From the NCBI GenBank assembly GCA_910585035.1, contig CAJUEF010000030.1, positions 3,352 to 18,800 of the forward strand: 15,449 bases of DNA, in the 5' to 3' direction. Source of the stretch: an uncultured Christensenellaceae bacterium (GTDB lineage Bacteria; Bacillota; Clostridia; Christensenellales; MGBC116941). The notes under the pieces are model-generated. The model had not been told where the DNA came from and ran no database searches. It saw only the letters and a list, made by a program, of their open reading frames with translations. Shown one piece after another: positions 7,747 to 13,073 of this stretch; the stretch's first letter is position 1; the number at the start of each line of letters is the position of its first letter. A program made the position numbers and the translations under genes.

Positions 7747-7822
7747 TTAATTAACCGCTAACAATTTAGCTCCTTCTCCTAAATTTGCTGCTTTCATCAC
7801 CTCTCTTAATTCTCTTAATATA
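7747..7822 (-). pseudogene. 3' remnant of a lost paralog of the 296-residue gene
   Basis: Bases 7777-7822 are identical to the last coding part of the neighbouring gene and read in the same frame as ILRELREVMKAANLG. The frame then continues with EGAKLLAVN and a TAA at 7747-7749, instead of the N-stop of the intact gene. Relative to the intact gene, the tail carries a 24-base in-frame insertion between GGA and AATTAA. Homology stops abruptly at 7822/7823 with no upstream coding sequence. The simplest reading is that a second tandem copy stood here and was deleted except for its last codons. Confidence 0.75.
7777..7822. repeat. 46-bp exact direct repeat, copy 2
   Basis: Identical to 6820-6865 base for base. 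It lies between the divergent 296-residue gene and the QueT promoter, so it is outside any intact gene. Confidence 0.95.
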
Positions 7823-7873
7823 AATTTCTTATTTATATATCGGAATATAGAAGGATTTAATTAAGAAATTTAT
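7820..7873. repeat. 12-bp perfect inverted repeat at the remnant junction
   Basis: ATAAATTTCTTA (7820-7831) and TAAGAAATTTAT (7862-7873) are perfect inverted copies 30 bases apart. The left arm begins at the exact point where homology to the paralog ends, and the right arm stops 2 bases before the QueT -35 box. Neither side has a T run, so it is not an obvious terminator. It could be an operator or a recombination scar. Confidence 0.55.
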
Positions 7874-7875
7874 CG

Positions 7876-7904
7876 TTGAAATACTCATGCCGGTCATGTA
7901 AAAT
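7876..7904 (+). promoter_or_regulatory. Promoter of the QueT-type transporter gene
   Basis: TTGAAA (7876-7881) and TAAAAT (7899-7904) are 17 bases apart, a good housekeeping promoter. Transcription should begin near 7911, leaving a leader of only about 40 bases before the start codon. Confidence 0.6.
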
Positions 7905-7921
7905 AAAAGTATATTTTACAT
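7896..7921. promoter_or_regulatory. Palindrome over the QueT -10 box, candidate operator
   Basis: ATGTAAAATA (7896-7905) and TATTTTACAT (7912-7921) form a perfect 10-bp inverted repeat with a 6-base centre. It covers the -10 box and predicted start point. Because the transcript would begin inside it, a DNA operator is more likely than an RNA hairpin. No regulator is identified. Confidence 0.5.
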
Positions 7922-7950
7922 TAAAGATTATTTTAGTAACGGAGGATAAA

Positions 7951-8436
7951 ATGAATATTAAAATTACACCAAAACAAATTGTATACACAGCCTTTATAGC
8001 CGCTATATATTTTGTAGTTGCGGCTATATTCGCTCCCCTTAGCTTTGGACCTGTGCAGGTACGCATTGCAGAGGCCCTTACATTGCTTCCTATAATTACT
8101 CCGCTGGCAATTCCCGGAACCTTTATAGGCTGCCTTATAGCGAATATCGTCTTCAGCGCCAGTATGCTTGATATAATTCTTGGCAGCCTTGCTACCCTTA
8201 TTGCAGCAATTCTCACATATATGCTTAGGGAAAACAAATATATCGCTGCGCTTCCTCCGGTAATAATAAACGCCTTTGTGGTGGCTTACGTGCTTAAAGT
8301 ATCCGTCGGCGCTCCTTACTGGATGACAGTTTTCACAGTAGGCGTGGGACAAGCCGTTTCATGTTACGCCATTGGAATACCTTTTGTAGCTATTGTTAAA
8401 AAATATCTTCCGGAAGCCTTTAATGAAAAATGGTAA
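7951..8436 (+). CDS. queT: QueT-type queuosine-precursor transporter
   Basis: This is a small integral membrane protein of 161 residues with about five or six hydrophobic segments. The family-like stretch LSFGPVQVRIAEALTLLP (about 31-48) follows the first helix, and GTFIGCLIANI comes next. This matches the QueT family, assigned in Firmicutes as the substrate-binding component of an energy-coupling-factor transporter for queuosine precursors such as preQ0/preQ1. The ATG at 7951 has GGAGG about 6 bases upstream. An in-frame non-ATG extension back to 7876 is rejected because it would run through the promoter. The gene overlaps the next one by 7 bases. Many queT genes have a preQ1 riboswitch; I see none in the short leader here. 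No que genes or ECF ATPase genes are in the window. Confidence 0.88.
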   Translation: MNIKITPKQIVYTAFIAAIYFVVAAIFAPLSFGPVQVRIAEALTLLPIITPLAIPGTFIGCLIANIVFSASMLDIILGSLATLIAAILTYMLRENKYIAALPPVIINAFVVAYVLKVSVGAPYWMTVFTVGVGQAVSCYAIGIPFVAIVKKYLPEAFNEKW

Positions 8437-8957
8437 CTGGCAGGCTAAAATTTATAGCTTCTTTTGTAGGTTTAATGCTAATAATACTGGCAGCGTCAAC
8501 GACGTATATATCCGCAAAAGAATTATTGGGGATTCTACCTGCTGAGAGTTATGAAGATAAAGGAGTTTACACCTTTAAACCTAATAAGTTATTGCCGGTT
8601 CAAGTTAAAAACACCTCTTCCAGCGGACGTGACAGGAGACTTTATCCAACCAAGACAATTTACAAGGTTTACTACAAGTCAGTAAATAACAGTGGATATG
8701 AGTGGTCTAAAGAAACAAGGGTAAAGAGTGAAGGAGAAGATATTTTAAATGCCGGAATTCCTGTTGACAGGCGTGTTTTAAGTATTAAAGGAGAAAGCAA
8801 ATATATAACTGTAAAACCGCAGGACAGCGCAAAAAGCTACACAGAAAAGATACAGCAAAAGTATGTGTTAATACTGGCAATTTCATTGGTATACATAACG
8901 GTTTACATCACTTTAGTGGGTGTTTCTTCCATTAGAAAAATAAAAACAGCGGCTTAA
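8430..8957 (+). CDS. Two-pass membrane protein of unknown function
   Basis: I do not recognise this 175-residue protein. It has an N-terminal hydrophobic helix (about 8-27), a polar middle of about 115 residues that is probably outside the cell, and a C-terminal helix (about 145-166, YVLILAISLVYITVYITLVG) followed by a short basic tail. The middle part is rich in Lys, Ser and Tyr, without cysteines or a clear catalytic motif. The ATG at 8430 lies inside the last codons of the QueT gene (ATGGTAA overlap) and has no strong ribosome binding site of its own. Translation is therefore probably coupled, which argues that the two proteins are made together. A role linked to the transporter is inference from this overlap. 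Confidence 0.75.
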   Translation: MVTGRLKFIASFVGLMLIILAASTTYISAKELLGILPAESYEDKGVYTFKPNKLLPVQVKNTSSSGRDRRLYPTKTIYKVYYKSVNNSGYEWSKETRVKSEGEDILNAGIPVDRRVLSIKGESKYITVKPQDSAKSYTEKIQQKYVLILAISLVYITVYITLVGVSSIRKIKTAA

Positions 8958-8980
8958 AAACTTGTTTCCTTTAAAAATCA

Positions 8981-9010
8981 GCCTGTAAGTATGCGTTGCG
9001 AATTACAGGC
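8981..9010. promoter_or_regulatory. Palindrome over the -35 region of the flavodoxin-fold gene pair
   Basis: GCCTGTAA (8981-8988) and TTACAGGC (9003-9010) form a perfect 8-bp inverted repeat with a 14-base centre. It encloses the predicted -35 box (8996-9001). It may be an operator. It could also act as a weak hairpin for the upstream transcript, but no T run follows on the plus strand. Confidence 0.5.
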
Positions 9011-9024
9011 AAATATTTTATAAT
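8996..9024 (+). promoter_or_regulatory. Promoter of the flavodoxin-fold gene pair
   Basis: TTGCGA (8996-9001) and a perfect TATAAT (9019-9024) are separated by 17 bases. The predicted start is near 9031, with AGAGG before the ATG at 9067. Confidence 0.6.
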
Positions 9025-9066
9025 CTGGAATTTATAATTGGTATTTGTGTAAACAGAGGAAATACT

Positions 9067-9555
9067 ATGAATATTTTGATACACGATTTAGAGAAATATC
9101 CTTTTCAGGATTTGGGAGATAATTTTAAAATAATTAACACCAATGTTAAGGCAGTGCCATGTCAGGGCTGCTTTAAGTGTTGGACAAAAAATGCGGGATA
9201 TTGTGTGTATGCAGATGCATTTCAACACAGTGGAGCTGCCATGGGAAATAGCGAAAATATTGTAATCATCAGCAAAATTTGTTATGGCGGCTACAGCCCC
9301 TCAGTAAAACGTTTCCTGGACAGGAGCATATCCGACAATTTGCCTTTCTTTACATTTCGCAAGGGCAAAACATATCATATCAATCGCTATAAAATAAAGC
9401 GAAATTTAACCGTGTATTTTTATGGTGAGTGCAGCAAATTTGAGAGAGAAACCGCTGAAGAATACGTGGCTTGCCTTTCTATCAACATAGAGGCTGACAC
9501 ACACAAAATAATTTTTGCAGAAGGCTTAGAGAATTTAGGAGAACTGGGACTATGA
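9067..9555 (+). CDS. Flavodoxin-fold NAD(P)H-dependent oxidoreductase-like protein
   Basis: The 162-residue protein resembles the NADPH-dependent FMN reductase / flavodoxin-like family. The best landmark is VPCQGCFKCWTKNAGYCVYAD (about 30-50), the C-x2-C-x2-C-W segment common in clostridial iron-sulfur or cysteine-containing flavodoxin-like proteins. It is followed by NIVIISKICYGGYSPSVKRFLDRS, which matches the family's second FMN-contact strand and helix. The usual N-terminal FMN-phosphate loop (NGSP-x-x-x-S) is missing, while the next gene has it, so the pair may work together. The ATG at 9067 has AGAGG 8 bases upstream. The stop overlaps the next start (ATGA). The substrate is unknown and activity is inferred from fold only. 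Confidence 0.75.
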   Translation: MNILIHDLEKYPFQDLGDNFKIINTNVKAVPCQGCFKCWTKNAGYCVYADAFQHSGAAMGNSENIVIISKICYGGYSPSVKRFLDRSISDNLPFFTFRKGKTYHINRYKIKRNLTVYFYGECSKFERETAEEYVACLSINIEADTHKIIFAEGLENLGELGL

Positions 9556-10325
9556 AAACTTTGATATTAAACGGTAGCCCCAAAAAGAAAAGCAGCACCT
9601 CAAAGTTTCTCGGTAGAATGGCAGGAATGCTGCTGACAGGCTGCAATGTGCAGTATGCCTCTTTACGTAAAAAAAGCGAGTATCCTAAAATTATGCAGTG
9701 CCTTAAAGATATTGATACACTCATATTGGCGGCGCCTTTGTATGTAGACGGCATACCCTCCCATGTTTTGGAATTTTTGCAGCAGGCAGAGGAATTTTGC
9801 ATTAAAAATGGCTGTCATTTTTTAGTATATGCAATATCAAATAACGGCTTTATCGAGGGTATACATAACAAATCTCATTTAAAGATGTATGAGTGCTGGT
9901 GTAAACGGGCAGGTCTTGAATGGGGCGGTGGTGTTGGTATTGGCGGCGGTGAAATGTTCCGTTGTCTTGCAATTTATTATCCTATTACTTTTGCTGTGCT
10001 GATTGCAATAAACCTTATAAAGTACGCAACGGGAACAGAAGTTACATTTTCCAGCTGGCTGCCTCTTGCAGAAAATGTTGGAATATATCTTTTCTTTAAC
10101 TGTGGAGTGTTTTATTATATGGCGCGATTGTCTGCAAATATACGAAAGCTTCGTAAAACGAAAAATTGTTACACCCGTATTATGGTTCCTGCATTTTTGT
10201 TTATACCAATAGCAGATATTTTCATGACCATCACATCATTATTCAATGGTAAAATAATTTTTACATTGTTAAAAAAAGATAAATATATCCCCAAACTGGA
10301 TTTCGAACAGGAAAGCAAAAATTAA
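9552..10325 (+). CDS. Flavodoxin-fold protein with C-terminal membrane helices
   Basis: The 257-residue protein has an N-terminal flavodoxin-like half (about 1-140). It opens with LILNGSPKKKSSTSKFL, the FMN-phosphate-binding loop, and has LILAAPLYVDGIPSHVLEFLQ at about 58-78, typical of FMN reductase-like proteins. The C-terminal half departs from the soluble family. After a Gly-rich GGGVGIGGGEM it has three hydrophobic segments (about 139-157, 173-193 and 213-231) and a basic end. It is therefore probably bound to the inner membrane with the flavin domain in the cytoplasm. It lacks the Cys-rich motif of the preceding gene, and the two overlap by 4 bases. The split of features between the two proteins suggests a heteromeric flavoprotein, which is inference. 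Confidence 0.75.
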   Translation: MKTLILNGSPKKKSSTSKFLGRMAGMLLTGCNVQYASLRKKSEYPKIMQCLKDIDTLILAAPLYVDGIPSHVLEFLQQAEEFCIKNGCHFLVYAISNNGFIEGIHNKSHLKMYECWCKRAGLEWGGGVGIGGGEMFRCLAIYYPITFAVLIAINLIKYATGTEVTFSSWLPLAENVGIYLFFNCGVFYYMARLSANIRKLRKTKNCYTRIMVPAFLFIPIADIFMTITSLFNGKIIFTLLKKDKYIPKLDFEQESKN

Positions 10326-10349
10326 TACGGCTTTTGGTTTGCAAAACTG

Positions 10350-10404
10350 TTAATAAATTTTATGTGATAAAAACACTTTTTCAAAAAGATAAAAAATTTA
10401 TTAA
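10350..10404. repeat. 12-bp inverted repeat in the convergent spacer
   Basis: TTAATAAATTTT (10350-10361) and AAAATTTATTAA (10393-10404) are perfect inverted copies. Between them lies a small CTTTTT/AAAAAG hairpin. It follows the flavodoxin-gene stop and may help end that transcript, though AT-rich DNA makes chance pairing easier. Confidence 0.4.
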
Positions 10405-10475
10405 TAAAACAATGATTTTTATAATATCCAAACAGAACAATTAACATATTTTCAGATAATAAAATACTAAAATAA

Positions 10476-10517
10476 ATAATTACTTCCAAAAAGCTTTTGC
10501 TTTTTGGAAGTAATTAT
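10476..10517. terminator. Bidirectional terminator hairpin between convergent genes
   Basis: A 19-bp perfect stem (10476-10494 with 10499-10517) closes on a TTTT loop. It sits between the plus-strand flavodoxin pair and the minus-strand acetyltransferase, 27 bases past the latter's stop. The minus-strand exit is T-rich and the plus-strand exit less so, so it probably serves the minus strand best and both in part. Confidence 0.7.
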
Positions 10518-10544
10518 ATACTTTAAAAATTATTAATGATATCT

Positions 10545-11036
10545 TTAAACATCCTTTTCGAAAACATAGTCATCCATAACATAACCGTGACCTATATCAA
10601 CAACCTTTTCTTTAACAAGCTTAAAACCTGCCTTTTCATAAACCTTCAAGCTGCCGTGATTGTTTTTATTGCATGTAAGCCATATGGATTTTAAGTTATT
10701 ATCTTTACAATAGTCAGTTAAAAAGTTAAATGCCTTTTTGGAATATCCACAGCCTCTATATTCTTTAGTTATGTAAAGCTTGCTTAAAAATAGTTTATCA
10801 GCTTCCGTCTTAATGCCCATATATCCAAATGGAGTGCCGTTTTTATAAAATAAATAATACTCATAGCCTCCGGATTTTATAGAAGCTAAAATAGCTTCAA
10901 AGGATTGAAATTTTCTAAGCATATATTTTATCTGTCCGTTATCCAATTTCCCGTCATAATGCTCCGTCCATACTATTTGCGCTATTCTTTCCACAATTTC
11001 TATCTGCTGCGGCGTTTCAACCTTTACAAATTCCAT
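10545..11036 (-). CDS. GNAT family N-acetyltransferase
   Basis: This is a cytoplasmic acetyl-CoA-dependent acetyltransferase of 163 residues, the usual size for a single GNAT domain. The acetyl-CoA-binding motif A is clear: LSKLYITKEYRGCGYSKKAF (about 83-102), with RGCGYS as the pyrophosphate-binding loop. A beta strand IWLTCNKNN and the motif B helix with KVYEKAGFKLV (about 130-140) follow. The substrate cannot be told from sequence: small amines, antibiotics or protein N-termini are all possible in this family. The ATG at 11034-11036 has AGAGG 8 bases upstream. It follows tpiA by 85 bases but appears to have its own promoter embedded in the tpiA terminator. Confidence 0.9.
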   Translation of the reverse strand: MEFVKVETPQQIEIVERIAQIVWTEHYDGKLDNGQIKYMLRKFQSFEAILASIKSGGYEYYLFYKNGTPFGYMGIKTEADKLFLSKLYITKEYRGCGYSKKAFNFLTDYCKDNNLKSIWLTCNKNNHGSLKVYEKAGFKLVKEKVVDIGHGYVMDDYVFEKDV

Positions 11037-11072
11037 TTTAATTTCCTCTTTTACCTATATTTATTTACATAT

Positions 11073-11102
11073 ATTTTAAAAAAGCCACAGCACTTATGTC
11101 AA
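11073..11102 (-). promoter_or_regulatory. Promoter for the acetyltransferase, inside the tpiA terminator
   Basis: On the minus strand, a perfect TTGACA (11097-11102) falls in the loop of the terminator hairpin. TAAAAT (11073-11078) follows after 18 bases and overlaps the end of the T run. The predicted start is near 11066, with about 30 bases of leader. Confidence 0.5.
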
Positions 11103-11113
11103 GTGCCGCAGCT
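11077..11113 (-). terminator. Rho-independent terminator after tpiA
   Basis: A 13-bp stem (11101-11113 with 11083-11095, three of the pairs G-U) closes on a 5-base loop and is followed by a run of six T on the minus strand. It starts 8 bases past the tpiA stop and is the strongest canonical terminator in the window. Confidence 0.9.
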
Positions 11114-11120
11114 GGAGTTT

Positions 11121-11843
11121 TTAAAATAATTGTATAAATTTTTCATAAGAAAGACTGGCGCTTCCTATAAGACCGCCGTCAATATCTTTTTGTTCCATAA
11201 GCTCATTAACATTACTGCCGTTCATACTTCCGCCGTAAAGTATGCTTATGTCATCCGCTTTATCTCCAAGAAGCCTTCTAAGCGTATCTCTTATCCCTGT
11301 GATAACCTCTCCCGCATCTTTTGGTGATGCCGTTTTGCCGGTTCCTATTGCCCAAATAGGCTCATAGGCAATTATAAGTTTATCAGTATTTACTCCGTTA
11401 ATCGCCGCTTCCACCTGTCTGTTCACAACCTCCGGTGCATTACCCGCTTCCCTTTGCTGCAAACTTTCGCCTACGCATATTATAGGTATAAGACCTTTGC
11501 TTATGGCATAAAGCGTCTTTTTATTAACTGTTTCATCAGTCTCAGCAAAATATTGTCGTCTTTCACTGTGTCCTATTATAACATGGGTTATCCCCAGCTC
11601 AATAAGCATATCCGCAGATACCTCTCCTGTAAAAGCGCCTTTTTCTTCAAAATGCATATTTTGCGCTCCCACCATAACCTTGCTGTCTTTTGCCGCCTTG
11701 CTGACAGCGTCCAGCATAGTAAAGGGCGGACAAACAATTATTAGGCTTTCCGTATGTATGCTTTTAAGACGGTTTACCAATTCAACTCCGTCATTTATAT
11801 TAAGATTCATCTTCCAATTACCGGCAAAAATCCTCTGTCTCAT
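11121..11843 (-). CDS. tpiA: Triose-phosphate isomerase
   Basis: Glycolytic and gluconeogenic enzyme that interconverts dihydroxyacetone phosphate and glyceraldehyde 3-phosphate; a cytoplasmic TIM-barrel dimer. At 240 residues it is slightly shorter than the usual 248-255. Catalytic residues are all in place: Lys11 in GNWKMN, His92 in IGHSERR and Glu161 in AYEPIWAIGTGK, whose last part is the mobile loop 6. The phosphate-binding YGGSMN (203-208) and GLIGSASL (224-231) are also present; the second reads GSAS where GGAS is common. The ATG at 11841-11843 has AAGGAG 5 bases upstream. It begins 9 bases after pgk, so the two are co-transcribed, and transcription stops at the hairpin just beyond it. 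Confidence 0.97.
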   Translation of the reverse strand: MRQRIFAGNWKMNLNINDGVELVNRLKSIHTESLIIVCPPFTMLDAVSKAAKDSKVMVGAQNMHFEEKGAFTGEVSADMLIELGITHVIIGHSERRQYFAETDETVNKKTLYAISKGLIPIICVGESLQQREAGNAPEVVNRQVEAAINGVNTDKLIIAYEPIWAIGTGKTASPKDAGEVITGIRDTLRRLLGDKADDISILYGGSMNGSNVNELMEQKDIDGGLIGSASLSYEKFIQLF

Positions 11844-11852
11844 ATTTTCTCC

Positions 11853-13043
11853 TTATCTATCCATAAGTATTTCTATACCAGGCAGTGATTTACCTTCTAA
11901 AAACGCTAAGGATGCGCCGCCACCTGTAGATATATGGGTCATCTTGCTTTGCAAACCAAAGCTGTCTATGGCCCTTGCACTATCTCCACCGCCAACTATT
12001 GTTATTCCGCCACACTGCGCCATAGCATATGCAACGTCTTTTGTTCCCTTTGCAAACTTTGGCATTTCAAAAGCTCCCATAGGCCCATTCCATATAATTG
12101 TTTTAGAGCGAAGTATTACATCGGTAAATTCTTTACATGTCTTAGGTCCTATATCAAGCCCCATATATCCTTCCGGAATACCATCCACATCTACAACCTT
12201 TGTGTTTGCATCATTTGAAAAGCTATCTGCAACAATCACATCCTTTGGCAAAAACACATTTACATTTTCTTTTTTTGCCATCTCCAATATTTCCCTTGCA
12301 TAATTAATGTGTTCCTCATCCAATATGGATTTGCCAATAGAATGACCCATTGCTTTAATAAATGTAAACGCCATACCTCCGCCAATAATAATATTATCCA
12401 CCTTTTCAAGCAAATGATTTATAACGCCAATTTTACTAGATACCTTTGCTCCGCCCAAAATAGCTGTAAACTCTCTTTCCGGCTGTTCTAGTGCATTACC
12501 AAGCATAGCTATTTCCTTTTCTATTAAAAATCCGGAAACACAAGGAAGATACTCTCCTATCCCGTAAGTAGAAGCATGCTTTCTGTGGCTGGTTCCAAAG
12601 GCGTCGTTTACATATATATCCCCATAGGAAGCTAAGGTTTTAGCAAATTCCGGGTCGTTTGCCTTTTCCTCGCTGTGAAAACGCAAGTTTTCCAAAAGCA
12701 GCACTTCTCCGCCTTTTAAATCATCAACCATTTTTCTTGTATCATTACCGATTGCATCCTTTGCAAACTTAACATCCATGTTTAATAAATGACAAAGACT
12801 CTCGCATATAGGAGCTAAAGACTTGCTGCTTTCGTATCCGTCTTTTGGATTTCCAAGGTGAGACATAAGCACGGTTTTAGCTCCGTTATTAATAAGATAT
12901 TTTATTGTAGGCAGAGTAGTTGTTATTCTGGTTTTATCTGCAATACGTCCTTTATCGTCCATAGGTACGTTAAAATCAACGCGCATAACTACCCGTTTGC
13001 CGGATATATCAACATCTTCTATACTTTTTTTATTTAGTTCCAT
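11853..13043 (-). CDS. pgk: Phosphoglycerate kinase
   Basis: Cytoplasmic glycolytic kinase that moves phosphate between 1,3-bisphosphoglycerate and ADP. The 396-residue length is typical of bacteria. The N-terminal substrate domain shows RVDFNVP (21-27), SHLGNP (61-66), ENLRFHSEE and DAFGTSHRKHAS. The C-terminal nucleotide domain shows GGAKVSSKI, WNGPMGAFE and GGGDSARAI. Position 65, Arg in the common SHLGRP motif and Lys in some clostridia, is Asn here. The ATG at 13041-13043 has AGGAGG about 7 bases upstream. It follows the Na+/phosphate symporter gene by 30 bases without a visible promoter or terminator and precedes tpiA by 9. The usual clostridial partner gap is not next to it. Confidence 0.97.
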   Translation of the reverse strand: MELNKKSIEDVDISGKRVVMRVDFNVPMDDKGRIADKTRITTTLPTIKYLINNGAKTVLMSHLGNPKDGYESSKSLAPICESLCHLLNMDVKFAKDAIGNDTRKMVDDLKGGEVLLLENLRFHSEEKANDPEFAKTLASYGDIYVNDAFGTSHRKHASTYGIGEYLPCVSGFLIEKEIAMLGNALEQPEREFTAILGGAKVSSKIGVINHLLEKVDNIIIGGGMAFTFIKAMGHSIGKSILDEEHINYAREILEMAKKENVNVFLPKDVIVADSFSNDANTKVVDVDGIPEGYMGLDIGPKTCKEFTDVILRSKTIIWNGPMGAFEMPKFAKGTKDVAYAMAQCGGITIVGGGDSARAIDSFGLQSKMTHISTGGGASLAFLEGKSLPGIEILMDR

Positions 13044-13073
13044 ATTATTTCCTCCTAATATCTACCTCAATAA

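Noticed and set aside
7823..7950. preQ1 riboswitch upstream of queT
   Set aside because: The family context predicts one, but I could not fit the C-rich loop and A-rich tail of preQ1-I or the known layouts of the other classes. The likely promoter leaves only about 40 bases of leader.
7857..8352. Minus-strand open frames opposite queT
   Set aside because: They are antisense to a clear transporter gene with its own promoter and ribosome binding site, and their composition is not protein-like.
8981..9010. Rho-independent terminator of the queT transcript
   Set aside because: The stem is perfect, but no T run follows on the plus strand and the loop is long. The overlap with a good promoter makes an operator the better reading.
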